DNA of 31,269 nt, from contig JBOFIR010000037.1 of the NCBI GenBank assembly GCA_051650265.1, positions 1 through 31,269 of the forward strand, read 5' to 3'. The notes beneath the pieces were generated by a model. The model was not told the origin of the DNA. It saw only the letters and a program-made list of their open reading frames with translations, and did no database searches. A program made the translations under genes and the position numbers. This document shows positions 1 to 8,222 of the stretch, piece by piece; position 1 is the stretch's first letter, and the number at the start of each line of letters is the position of its first letter. The stretch comes from JBOFEH01 sp051650265 (lineage in GTDB: Bacteria; Bacillota; Clostridia; Lachnospirales; Cellulosilyticaceae).

Positions 1-1188
1 CAGACCAGTAGCAAGACGATGAGTGTAATCACCATGACGTTGATTGTTGCCATCTGTGGGTATATGGGTGTGGTTTATTTTTGTGGCATTAATATGGGGC
101 ACTTGGCAGAGCGCATGGTGTTTGATTTGCAGATGGGAAATATGTATACCCCTGTGTCAGATGAGGCGCTGCTCTCAGATACACGCTACGATATTGTGCG
201 AGAATTTCTAGATGAGCAGGGCATCGCGGTCAAGGATGATGTGTATTTTGAGACGTATCTGCCTCAGAAAGAGCAGTTTCACCAGCGGGTGAAATATGAT
301 TTTCCATTTTCAGCGATTGCACTAAGTGATTACAATGCGCTACTGAATATGCAGGGACTACCACCTATAGACTTGGCAGAGGATGAGTTTGCTACCCAGT
401 GGTATGCCCTAGCCAGTGATAGGGAGATTGCTGACTTTGTACAAGCACATCAAGTCTTAGAGACAGACAATGGTACGCTAAGGCTGGCTGAAAATCCAGT
501 ATATACGTATAAGCTGAGTAACAATCTGTATAATGCGTATACTTCTGGTATTTATATTATCCCAGATCATATGGTAGAGGGGCTGCTGGCTGTAGAGCAG
601 CAGCGAGCGATCAATCTGATAGAACCACTGCCCTATGACAAAGGTGCGAAGCTCGGGCAGCTATTTGATACGTATTATGCCAAAGAAGCTGAGGCGTATC
701 ATTTGCAGCAAACAGCCTTAAAACAACGGCAAGCACCCCTCCCTATTTATCATTTGAGAGCCAAAAGTGTGGAGGTTAGTGATGCCAAAAGCTACAACTT
801 CATCATGCAGTCAGTCGTTTTGTGTGGTGCCACAGTTCTTTTGGTCATTTGCTTCACGATGTTGGCGCTGCAACAGCTCTCTGATGCCACTCATTTCAAA
901 TACCGCTTTGGTGTACTCAGGAGGCTGGGTGTCGATGAAGCACGCATCAACCGTCTGATTCAAAAGCAGCTCGGGCTATGGTTTGGGCTTCCTATAGGAT
1001 TTGGATACTGTACGGGGCTGGCGATTTGTCTAGCTGTGATGTTTGGATGGGTGAATGAGACGAGAGCTTATATTGGGTTTGGGACACTGTTGATTCAAGT
1101 GGGTGCAATTGCGTTGGTATTAGGGATTTTATTTACCTGTTACTATATAGCGACGTATTTGTTGTTTAAGAGAATAGTGAACAAGTAG
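1..1188 (+). CDS. FtsX-like ABC transporter permease, C-terminal part (5' truncated by window)
   Basis: Membrane subunit of an ABC transporter of the FtsX/MacB permease class. The frame is open to base 1, and the codons before the first ATG (base 19) read as ordinary cytoplasmic linker, so the gene most likely starts upstream of the window. Counting from that ATG there is a hydrophobic helix at residues 5-22, a hydrophilic region of about 240 residues (likely extracellular), then three helices at about 263-288, 318-345 and 352-382. The closing three-helix block is the usual FtsX domain. The layout resembles the C-terminal half of large BceB-type permeases of Firmicutes, which work with an ATPase in export or antimicrobial-peptide detoxification. 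The partner ATPase is not in the window, so the substrate is unknown. A strong terminator follows the stop codon directly. Confidence 0.75.
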   Translation, partial: QTSSKTMSVITMTLIVAICGYMGVVYFCGINMGHLAERMVFDLQMGNMYTPVSDEALLSDTRYDIVREFLDEQGIAVKDDVYFETYLPQKEQFHQRVKYDFPFSAIALSDYNALLNMQGLPPIDLAEDEFATQWYALASDREIADFVQAHQVLETDNGTLRLAENPVYTYKLSNNLYNAYTSGIYIIPDHMVEGLLAVEQQRAINLIEPLPYDKGAKLGQLFDTYYAKEAEAYHLQQTALKQRQAPLPIYHLRAKSVEVSDAKSYNFIMQSVVLCGATVLLVICFTMLALQQLSDATHFKYRFGVLRRLGVDEARINRLIQKQLGLWFGLPIGFGYCTGLAICLAVMFGWVNETRAYIGFGTLLIQVGAIALVLGILFTCYYIATYLLFKRIVNK

Positions 1189-1191
1189 CAC

Positions 1192-1230
1192 AAAAGGATA
1201 AATCTTAACAAAAGAGATTTATCCTTTTTG
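1192..1230 (+). terminator. Rho-independent terminator of the permease gene
   Basis: Perfect 14-bp stem (1192-1205 pairs with 1215-1228), 9-nt loop, right arm ending in a run of five T. It starts four bases after the permease stop codon. The bases from 1231 to about 1330 are very AT-rich and show no convincing sigma-A promoter, although one for the next operon must lie there. Confidence 0.9.
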
Positions 1231-1342
1231 TTATAAAAAAAATAAAAAATAATTAATTTTATATATAAAAAATGTTCAAAAAATTATAAGATAAGGTGAG
1301 AGTAAAATAAAGTCAAAATAAAAGTAAAAAGGAGTGAGCAGT

Positions 1343-2314
1343 ATGACACAAAGAGAGAGATTTATCAAAACATTAAAAGGTGAAAAGATAGGAGGTCAGG
1401 TGCCACACTTTGAGCTGGTATTTTTCTTGACCATGGAGGCTTTTGGCAAGGTGCATCCTTCACAGAGACATTATGGTCAGTGGAACCAGATGAGCTATGC
1501 AGAGAAAAAACTACATATATACGATATGGCAGATCTTTATATTGAGACAGCAAGACGTTATGACCATGATGCGATTTTTGTGCATCCCAACCCAGGGGAC
1601 TTTGACAACGTGCAGTGGCTTCTTGAGACGATTAGAGAGAAGACAGGCGATACGTATTATCTGATGATGCATGGTGACCCAACTTGGTCGATCCCATCAG
1701 GAGATGACATGATGGACTTCGCAGCACAGATGTATGAGGAGCCGGAGAAGCTCAATGAGATTTCTCAAAGACGTGTGGAGCAATCCCTTGCATTCGCAAG
1801 CAAGCTAGATGCCAAAGGGCATCTTTTAGATGGCTTTGCCTTATGCTCTGACTACTGCTTCAACGTGAATCCATTTTTCAATGAAGAGAAGTTTGATGAG
1901 CTGATCGTGCCTTACCTTGCAGAGGTGATCAAAGGCTATCGTGATCTGGGGTATTATACGATCAAACATACAGATGGCAATATCATGCCGATCCTTCAGC
2001 AGATGGTGGACTGTAAGCCAGATGCCCTTCACTCACTTGATCCACAAGGTGGCGTTGATCTTGCAGAGGTCAAGCGGTTGTATGGGGATCAGGTCACACT
2101 TATTGGTAATGTCAACTGTGGTTTGCTTCAGACAGGGACAGAGGAAGAATGCCGTAGTGATGTGCTACGTACCTTAAAGCAAGGTATGGAAGGAGGCAAA
2201 GGCTTTATTTTCTCAACGTCTAACTGTGCCTATACAGGCCTACCACTTGAGCGATATGAGATGATGGTAGACTTGTGGCGTGAATATGGTAACTATGACA
2301 ACCAAAAGTGGTAA
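1343..2314 (+). CDS. Uroporphyrinogen decarboxylase (URO-D) superfamily protein, methyltransferase-like
   Basis: A 323-residue protein of the URO-D fold, the family that includes heme-pathway HemE and the corrinoid methyltransferases MtaA/CmuA. It opens with MTQRERFIKTLKGEK, a typical URO-D superfamily N-terminus, and carries KHTDGN, SLDPQGG and the strand GNVNCG expected of the C-terminal barrel. It lacks the arginine-rich N-terminal signature of true HemE, and no other heme genes are nearby. In MtaA-type enzymes zinc is held by H-x-C plus a later Cys; here the first element reads H-T-D, while a Cys is kept near the C-terminus (TSNCAYTGLP). ATG 1343 is preferred over GTG 1334 because AAAGGAG lies 8 bases before it. 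It is first in the operon, with 24 bases to the sulfatase. A methyl-transfer or decarboxylation role on the same substrate as the glycyl radical enzyme is inference only. Confidence 0.8.
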   Translation: MTQRERFIKTLKGEKIGGQVPHFELVFFLTMEAFGKVHPSQRHYGQWNQMSYAEKKLHIYDMADLYIETARRYDHDAIFVHPNPGDFDNVQWLLETIREKTGDTYYLMMHGDPTWSIPSGDDMMDFAAQMYEEPEKLNEISQRRVEQSLAFASKLDAKGHLLDGFALCSDYCFNVNPFFNEEKFDELIVPYLAEVIKGYRDLGYYTIKHTDGNIMPILQQMVDCKPDALHSLDPQGGVDLAEVKRLYGDQVTLIGNVNCGLLQTGTEEECRSDVLRTLKQGMEGGKGFIFSTSNCAYTGLPLERYEMMVDLWREYGNYDNQKW

Positions 2315-2338
2315 TTCAAGCAAAAGAGGAGCGAATCA

Positions 2339-3729
2339 ATGACGAACATTGTTTTTATCTTAATAGATGATATGGGCTGGAAAGACCTAGCCTGCTATGG
2401 CAGTACATATTATGAAACACCTGAGATTGATAAGCTTGCCAAGGGCGGCATGCGCTTTGATCAGGCTTATGCAGCTTCTCCTGTGTGTTCACCCACTCGT
2501 GCGAGTATCATGAGTGGGAAGTATCCCGCGAGAGTACAGGTTACTGATTGGATTGGGGCATCGGCTAGAGGTCGCCTTATTGATGCACCTTATGTAGACC
2601 ATCTGCCTTTGGCAGAGAAGAGTCTGGGGTCTGCCTTGAAGGAGAATGGCTATGCCACCTGGCATGTGGGCAAGTGGCATCTAGGTGCCAAGCCGTACTA
2701 TCCAGACCAGCATGGTTTTGATGTGAATATCGGGGGCAATCACGCAGGGCACCCACACCATGGCTACTTTAGCCCTTATCAGCTAGAGAATCTAGAGGAG
2801 GGACCTGATGGCGAGTATCTAACAGATCGCCTCACCGAGGAGAGTATCACACTCATTCGTAATAGAGATAAGACCAAGCCTTTCTTCCTCAATTTGTGGC
2901 ACTACACAGTGCATACACCGGTACAGGCAAAGGCTGCAGATATTGCTTACTTTGAAGAGAAGGCGAAGCGTTTGGGATTAGATCAGCAAGTCGCACTGGT
3001 AGAGGGAGAGCATTTCCCTTGTGAGCACAAGAAAAATCAGCGGGTAATGCGCCGCGTTGTCCAGTCAGACCCAGCCTATGCAGCTATGATCTACAATCTA
3101 GACTGGAACGTTGGGCGATTGATGCAGGTCTTAGAAGCAGAAGGGATCTTGGAGGATACACTGATCATCTTCACTTCGGACAATGGTGGCCTTGCCACAG
3201 CAGAAGGTTCACCCACATGCAATGCCCACTGAGTGAGGGCAAAGGCTGGATGTATGATGGTGGTGTGAGAGAGCCGCTCATAGCTTATTGGAAGGGGACC
3301 ATCGGATCAGATAGCCTCAGCCATCGGTTGGTCACAAGCCCTGATTTTTATCCAACGTTCTTGGAGATAGCAGGTGCACCACTACAGCCTCAGCAGCATC
3401 AAGATGGTGAGAGCTTTGCGAACACGCTTAGGGGAGCAGCAGGGGAGAGACAGCAGCCCCTATTCTGGCACTACCCTCATTATGGCAATCAAGGTGGCAC
3501 ACCGTACTCAGCCATCCGAGATGGGGCATATAAGCTCATTTATTTCTATGAAGACGAGAGCGTTGCACTCTATGATCTCACACAGGATGTAGGGGAAACA
3601 CATAATCTAGCAGATCAGATGCCAGAAGTTGTAGAGGCACTTCTGGTAACCTTAAAGAAATGGGTGGTTGAAGTTGATGGGAGAATTCCAGTTACAAACC
3701 CAGCCTATACAGACAGGGATCATCTTTAA
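2339..3729 (+). pseudogene. Type I (formylglycine) sulfatase, split by a -1 frameshift
   Basis: Arylsulfatase-class member of the alkaline phosphatase superfamily, hydrolysing sulfate esters. The N-terminal piece (2339-3232, 297 residues) has the metal-binding start FILIDDMGW, the maturation motif C50-S-P-T-R54 whose Cys becomes formylglycine, WHVGKWHLG and SDNGG. It stops just after SPTCNA. The C-terminal piece, readable in the next frame from about 3217 to 3729, continues with PLSEGKGWMYDGGVREP, exactly what follows in intact family members. Adding one C to the CCC at 3225-3227 would give a 463-residue protein of normal length with no other defect. So this is either a fresh inactivating mutation, a sequencing error, or less likely recoding. 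No signal peptide is visible, so the intact enzyme would be cytoplasmic. AGAGGAG precedes ATG 2339. The end overlaps the activating-enzyme gene. Confidence 0.85.
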
Positions 3730-4600
3730 TATACAGAAGTTTTCGGTCCATGATGGACCAGGAATCCGTACAACGGTGTTTATGAAAGGCTGCCCCCTTC
3801 GCTGTAAGTGGTGCCACAACCCAGAAGGACTCGCTAAGAGACAGCAGCTTCAGTATATGGCAACCCAGTGTATTGGCTGTCAGAAGTGTGCACAGGTGTG
3901 TCAGCAGGGTGTGCATACATTTGGGAACCAAGTCCATCTCGTGGATGCTAAGAAGTGCACGCTCTGCGAAGCCTGTATGGCGGCGTGTCCTGCGCAAGCA
4001 CTTGTAAGATGTGGGGATGTGATGACGGTGCAGCAGGTGATGCAGGAGGTTCTAGAAGATCAAGTTTTTTATGGGGAAACTGGCGGCGTGACTTTCTCGG
4101 GGGGCGAGGCTTTGATGCAAAGTCCTTTTGTAACAGAGGTCTTAAGCGCTTGTAAAGCAGAAGGGATCCATACAGCCATTGATACATCAGGGTATTGCAA
4201 ATGGGAGGATCTTGAGCGGACACTGCCGTATTGCGATTTGTACCTGTATGATATCAAGAGTCTCAATCTGGCAAAGCACAAGGAGTTAACAGGGGTGGAA
4301 CCCACTTTGATCTTAGAGAATCTAAAGCGCCTGGATGCAGCGCAAAAGCCCATATGGATCAGGGTACCTGTTATTGGTGGCTTGAATGCCAATGAGCAAG
4401 AGATGCGGGAAATTGCCCAGTTCATCAAATCACTAAGCCATGTGGCGCAGACAACTTTGATGCCCTATCATGTGCTTGGTAAAGAAAAGTATCAGACATT
4501 GGGGCGGGTCTATGACTATGATGCAAGTGAGCTTGTGACACAGGAGATGCTTTTGAGTTATCAGGCCATCTTTGTGTCTGAGGGGATTTTATTAAAATAG
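3677..4600 (+). CDS. Glycyl-radical enzyme activating enzyme (radical SAM, PflA-like with ferredoxin insert)
   Basis: Radical SAM activase that uses S-adenosylmethionine to place the glycyl radical on its partner, here almost certainly the next gene. Numbered from ATG 3677 (307 residues), the core signature is FSVHDGPGIRTTVFMKGC followed by the CxxxCxxC cysteines 39, 43 and 46. An insert with two 4Fe-4S ferredoxin motifs follows: Cys 65/68/71/75 and 94/97/100/104. This is the class of activase that serves non-PFL glycyl radical enzymes such as dehydratases, decarboxylases and C-S or C-N lyases. GGEALMQ is the SAM-contact motif. The start is uncertain: TTG 3668 and ATG 3677 both lie inside the sulfatase end and neither has a clear Shine-Dalgarno site, so translational coupling to the sulfatase is likely. 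The gene ends 15 bases before the glycyl radical enzyme. Confidence 0.93.
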   Translation: MGEFQLQTQPIQTGIIFNIQKFSVHDGPGIRTTVFMKGCPLRCKWCHNPEGLAKRQQLQYMATQCIGCQKCAQVCQQGVHTFGNQVHLVDAKKCTLCEACMAACPAQALVRCGDVMTVQQVMQEVLEDQVFYGETGGVTFSGGEALMQSPFVTEVLSACKAEGIHTAIDTSGYCKWEDLERTLPYCDLYLYDIKSLNLAKHKELTGVEPTLILENLKRLDAAQKPIWIRVPVIGGLNANEQEMREIAQFIKSLSHVAQTTLMPYHVLGKEKYQTLGRVYDYDASELVTQEMLLSYQAIFVSEGILLK

Positions 4601-4615
4601 AGGTGAGGGTCAGGG

Positions 4616-6808
4616 ATGAATCGTACAGCTTTTTTAAGAAAGGTTACTATCAACAATGAGAATAAGATGATGCGCCGTGTGATGCCAGATGATTGGTCGG
4701 TAGCAGACAAGGCATGTAGCTTGATGGAAAGAAGAGCCTATGCAGTAGCGAAGGTACTTGAAGAGATGCCGCTCTATATAGGGGAGCAAGAATTGATCGT
4801 TGGTACAAGAACGATACTTGGTAGACTAGGTTCAGGCAAAGAACCAGAAGGGATCTCAGACTTTTGTGATGCAGTATTGCCAGCGTATGTTAATCAGCAG
4901 GATATAGACTTTTTTGGTTTTCATGCACCGCATCTGAAGACCCATGCTGCAGGTGATTATGGGATTATCCTACGCAAAGGGATTGATGGTGTTATTGCAC
5001 AGGCGAGGGAGCAATTAGAAGGCGAAATGCTTGAAGACCAAGCTGATTTTCTAAAAGCAGTGATCATCTGTTATCAGGGGCTAAGTACACTGATCAAGCG
5101 CTATAGTGACTATGCCCTGTTGTTGGCTACCCAAGAAGTGGATGCCACAAGAAAGGCGGAATTAGAGACTATTGCAACAGATTGTGAGTGGCTAGCCCAT
5201 CAACCCGCCCATGATTTTAAGCAGGCGTGCCAGATGCTATGGTTTGCGCATTTGACAGTCATGGTAGAAAATTTTGGGCTTATGAGCTATGGGAGGGTGG
5301 ATCAGGTACTTGCGCCTTATCTTGGAGTGATGCCAAAAGAACAAGCGCAGCAGTACATCGATTGTTTACTTCTTAAGATGTATGACCAGGTGGATCTCAA
5401 GGAATGTTACTATGGGACACATTCCTCACAGCCCAATATAACGATTGGGGGGATTACACCTGAGGGAGAAGATGCTATCAATGAGGTGACTTATTTACTC
5501 ATTGAAGGAAAGAAGCATACCAACCTACCTGACCCACAGTATGCTATTCGTATCCACAGCAAAAATCCTGAGCAGTATGTAGAGGCTGTCTGTGAACTTG
5601 CAGTAAAAGGTATCAATTGTGTCTCTTATTATAACGATGATCTTTGGATTGAGAGTATGTGCCATGCGGGCATATCACGGATACATGCCAATGACTATGC
5701 CTTTGATGTATGCCAAGATATGACAGTGGCTGGGAAGGGGGATTTTTGTGCATCTGGTGATATTTCACTCCTGCGTACCCTGCTTGATTATCTAGAAACT
5801 GTGTCTGCAGAATGTACTTGGGAGGTCTTATATGAGGGATTCAAGACACTTGCTATTCAAAAGATGGAAGAAGTGATTGGGCGATACAATCGTACACTAG
5901 AAGCCTTTATTGCATTTCATGAAGGCGATAGACAGAGGTATGTAGATCAAGTCAAAGCAGGTGAAGTCGGGCAGACTTTAGGATGGAATACATCTCTCAT
6001 GGCACCTATCCCTTTTACTTCAACACTATTTGAGGGGTGTATGGAGACCGCTACAGATTTGACACGAGTAGGCTGTCTACTCAAACATAGGGGCTTTTAC
6101 TTTATGGGGCCAACAGAGACCCTCAATGGGTTAAGTGCGATCAAATACTGTGTTTATGAGAAGAAAATGCTGAGTCTAGAGCAGGTCATTGCGGCCTATC
6201 AGTCAAATTATGAGGGGTTAGAAGGAGAGGTCATCAGACAGCACCTCCTTCATGCACCCAAATGGGGAAATGATGATGATTTTGTTGATCTACTTGCCAA
6301 AGATTTGTTTGAATCAGTCTGCCAAGAGGTGAGCAAACATCAGACACCAGATGGTGGGGTACATCTAGCAGGTCTGCATCAGGCACATCCTGTAGGTGAT
6401 GGCAAGTACTACGGCGCGACACCAGATGGTAGGCGTGCAGGTGAGCCCCTTACAGTATCTTTGTCACCTGCCAATGGGACAATGAAAAAAGGACCTTTAG
6501 CAGCGCTCAAATCTGTGGCAAAGCTTGATCCGAATTGTTGTCAGTGGAATAGCTGTTTCATGCTACAATACTTTAGTTCTGTCTTTGAAGGCAATGAGGG
6601 AATCACCAACTTCAAGAAGTTATTAGAAGGTTATTTTGCAATAGGTGGGATGCAGCATCAGCCCAATGTAGTAGATGTGGGTGCACTCAAGGCGGCACAA
6701 AGGGAGCCTGAAAAGTATAAGGATCTTATTGTGAGGATGTGGGGTGTTTCTGCCCACTTTGTAGACCTTACCAAAGAGATTCAAGATGAACTCATTAATC
6801 GTTTCTGA
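4616..6808 (+). CDS. Glycyl radical enzyme of the pyruvate formate-lyase superfamily, unknown substrate
   Basis: A 730-residue catalytic partner of the activase just upstream. The glycyl radical loop is at the C-terminus: VRMWGVSAHF with Gly710, matching the family pattern R-[VM]-x-G-[YV]-S-A. The thiyl cysteine is most likely Cys366 in FDVCQDMTV. Other family marks are YGRVDQ, NITIGG, LPDPQYAIR and TPDGRRAGEPL. Eliminating enzymes (glycerol, propanediol, choline and hydroxyproline types) usually read G-C-V-E here, with Glu as base; this one reads V-C-Q-D, so Asp could take that role. PFL itself has Cys-Cys, so formate-lyase activity is unlikely. At 730 residues it is shorter than most members (about 780-850). 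A clear ribosome site (GAGGTGAGG) precedes ATG 4616. Neighbours (sulfatase, URO-D-like protein) suggest a catabolic pathway for a sulfated or methylated substrate, by inference. No shell-protein genes for a microcompartment are present. Confidence 0.93.
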   Translation: MNRTAFLRKVTINNENKMMRRVMPDDWSVADKACSLMERRAYAVAKVLEEMPLYIGEQELIVGTRTILGRLGSGKEPEGISDFCDAVLPAYVNQQDIDFFGFHAPHLKTHAAGDYGIILRKGIDGVIAQAREQLEGEMLEDQADFLKAVIICYQGLSTLIKRYSDYALLLATQEVDATRKAELETIATDCEWLAHQPAHDFKQACQMLWFAHLTVMVENFGLMSYGRVDQVLAPYLGVMPKEQAQQYIDCLLLKMYDQVDLKECYYGTHSSQPNITIGGITPEGEDAINEVTYLLIEGKKHTNLPDPQYAIRIHSKNPEQYVEAVCELAVKGINCVSYYNDDLWIESMCHAGISRIHANDYAFDVCQDMTVAGKGDFCASGDISLLRTLLDYLETVSAECTWEVLYEGFKTLAIQKMEEVIGRYNRTLEAFIAFHEGDRQRYVDQVKAGEVGQTLGWNTSLMAPIPFTSTLFEGCMETATDLTRVGCLLKHRGFYFMGPTETLNGLSAIKYCVYEKKMLSLEQVIAAYQSNYEGLEGEVIRQHLLHAPKWGNDDDFVDLLAKDLFESVCQEVSKHQTPDGGVHLAGLHQAHPVGDGKYYGATPDGRRAGEPLTVSLSPANGTMKKGPLAALKSVAKLDPNCCQWNSCFMLQYFSSVFEGNEGITNFKKLLEGYFAIGGMQHQPNVVDVGALKAAQREPEKYKDLIVRMWGVSAHFVDLTKEIQDELINRF

Positions 6809-6825
6809 GTTTTTTCTTCAAAAAG

Positions 6826-6856
6826 TTAGACCTTCTACACCAATTGGCGCTATAAT
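6826..6856 (+). promoter_or_regulatory. Possible sigma-A promoter for the HD-GYP gene
   Basis: A perfect -10 box TATAAT (6851-6856) with a candidate -35 TTAGAC (6826-6831); the 19-bp spacer is longer than ideal. It lies 50 bases before the start codon and separates the c-di-GMP gene from the operon upstream, after which no clear terminator is visible. Confidence 0.45.
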
Positions 6857-6907
6857 AGATGGTAGAATAGTCTAATTTTGGGATAACACCAATAAGGTGG
6901 ATAAAGT

Positions 6908-8113
6908 ATGGAGGTAGGAGTGATGATGGTACTAGTGGTACTTAGCATAGCTGCTCTAGGGGTTGCAGCTTGGCAATATCATGAGCGACAAAAACTCCAG
7001 AGAAGGTTAGTGATTTTAGAGGCTATAGAAGAACTAGGGGAGCGATTCAATAGCCAATTAAAACTCAGTCAGTTAGTAGATCATATTGTGAAGACGCTAA
7101 AAAGGGAAATCGCTGCTGATATGGGTGCGCTGTTCTTAGTCAATGATGAGGGGAATAAGTTGGAACTACAAGTTGCACTTGGAAACAATGATGCACAAAT
7201 CGGGGAAAATTATTCACCACTAGGGGATAAGATTGCTGATTGGGTAGCGCATCATGGGGAGAGTGTGAATCTCAGAGACGCTATGACCAATGAAGTGATT
7301 AGGAACTGGTATGCGCAGGAGGTGGCGAGCTCACCGTATGAGTATGCATTGCTGACACTACCGATCAAAGATGATCACAAAGTAATCGGGGTCTTACAAT
7401 TTATCAATAGTACACCGAGGCGTGTGTTTGGAGAAGAAGACCAAAGCTTTGTAGAGGAAGTCATCCGAAGAAAAGTGGTGATGAGTCTGGAAAAGGCACA
7501 GCTCTATGAAAAGCTACGTACCACTTTTGTAGACTCTATACGTACTGTAGCGAGTGTTATTGATGCGAAGGATAAATATACCATAGGGCATTGTCACAGG
7601 GTAGCCGACTATGCCATACGTCTGGGGCGATATATGGGGCTTGAAGATGAAGCGATAGAGGATCTAGAATATGCGGCAATTCTTCATGATGTGGGTAAGA
7701 TTGGTATTAGTGATATGATCTTGAATAAGGCAACAAGCCTGACTCAGGAGGAATATGAACTGGTCAAACAACATCCTGTATTGGGCGCTGAGATTTTGAG
7801 CAAGATTACGACCCTCAAGGAAGAAGTGGTATGGGGGGCAAAGTATCACCATGAACGCTATGATGGTGGTGGTTATGGAGAGGGACTGAGTGGCAAGGAG
7901 ATCCCGCTTTATGCAAGGATTATCGCAATTGTAGACGCCTATGATGCCATGGTTGGCGATCGGGTGTACCACAAGGGGATTGCACCTGAGGAAGCCATTA
8001 CAAGGCTGCTAGAAGGCAAGGGGACACAGTTTGATCCGGCTCTTACCAATTTGTTTGTTCAGATGATTCGAGCAACTGAGAGAAGTAGAACACATACAAA
8101 AAGATCTTGCTAA
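6908..8113 (+). CDS. Membrane-anchored GAF / HD-GYP domain protein, probable c-di-GMP phosphodiesterase
   Basis: A 401-residue signalling protein. One transmembrane helix (residues 5-22) is followed by a short coiled linker, a GAF sensor domain (about 45-190), and an HD-GYP domain (about 205-390) that in this family hydrolyses cyclic di-GMP. The metal-binding HD pair is His260-Asp261 in HDVGKIGI; the second motif is HHERYDGGGYG (314-324), so the signature GYP is GYG here. The third region, IVDAYDAMV, is intact, and metal ligands look complete, so activity is likely. AAGGTGG lies 7 bases before ATG 6908; ATG 6923, with its own GGAGG, is an alternative that would trim five residues. The gene is probably monocistronic, with its own promoter and a terminator that begins inside its last codons. 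It pairs functionally with the GGDEF-EAL protein at 12832. Confidence 0.88.
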   Translation: MEVGVMMVLVVLSIAALGVAAWQYHERQKLQRRLVILEAIEELGERFNSQLKLSQLVDHIVKTLKREIAADMGALFLVNDEGNKLELQVALGNNDAQIGENYSPLGDKIADWVAHHGESVNLRDAMTNEVIRNWYAQEVASSPYEYALLTLPIKDDHKVIGVLQFINSTPRRVFGEEDQSFVEEVIRRKVVMSLEKAQLYEKLRTTFVDSIRTVASVIDAKDKYTIGHCHRVADYAIRLGRYMGLEDEAIEDLEYAAILHDVGKIGISDMILNKATSLTQEEYELVKQHPVLGAEILSKITTLKEEVVWGAKYHHERYDGGGYGEGLSGKEIPLYARIIAIVDAYDAMVGDRVYHKGIAPEEAITRLLEGKGTQFDPALTNLFVQMIRATERSRTHTKRSC

Positions 8114-8128
8114 GCAAGGTCTTTTTTG
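8100..8128 (+). terminator. Terminator overlapping the HD-GYP stop codon
   Basis: An 11-bp stem with one G-U pair (8100-8110 with 8114-8124) and a run of six T. The 3-nt loop (8111-8113) is exactly the TAA stop codon of the HD-GYP gene. Confidence 0.8.
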
Positions 8129-8222
8129 TTTGCTGGTCTAAAGGTGAATACACCCTAATACAATGGGTAGTGGGCAAATGTGAAACTTTGCGCCATAAAA
8201 CGTGTATAAAGGGGTGATTGGT

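Noticed and set aside
4069..4428. 119-codon minus-strand frame opposite the activase
   Set aside because: It is antisense to a gene with unmistakable radical SAM and ferredoxin motifs, has no ribosome site and no recognisable domain.
3668..4600. The radical SAM protein as an anaerobic sulfatase-maturing enzyme, given the sulfatase next door
   Set aside because: Its N-terminal DGPGIRTTVF signature and twin ferredoxin insert are those of glycyl radical activases; sulfatase-maturing enzymes have a different start and a C-terminal SPASM domain.
6234..6422. Nested frame in the glycyl radical enzyme as a separate small gene
   Set aside because: Shadow of a conserved coding region; no start signal.
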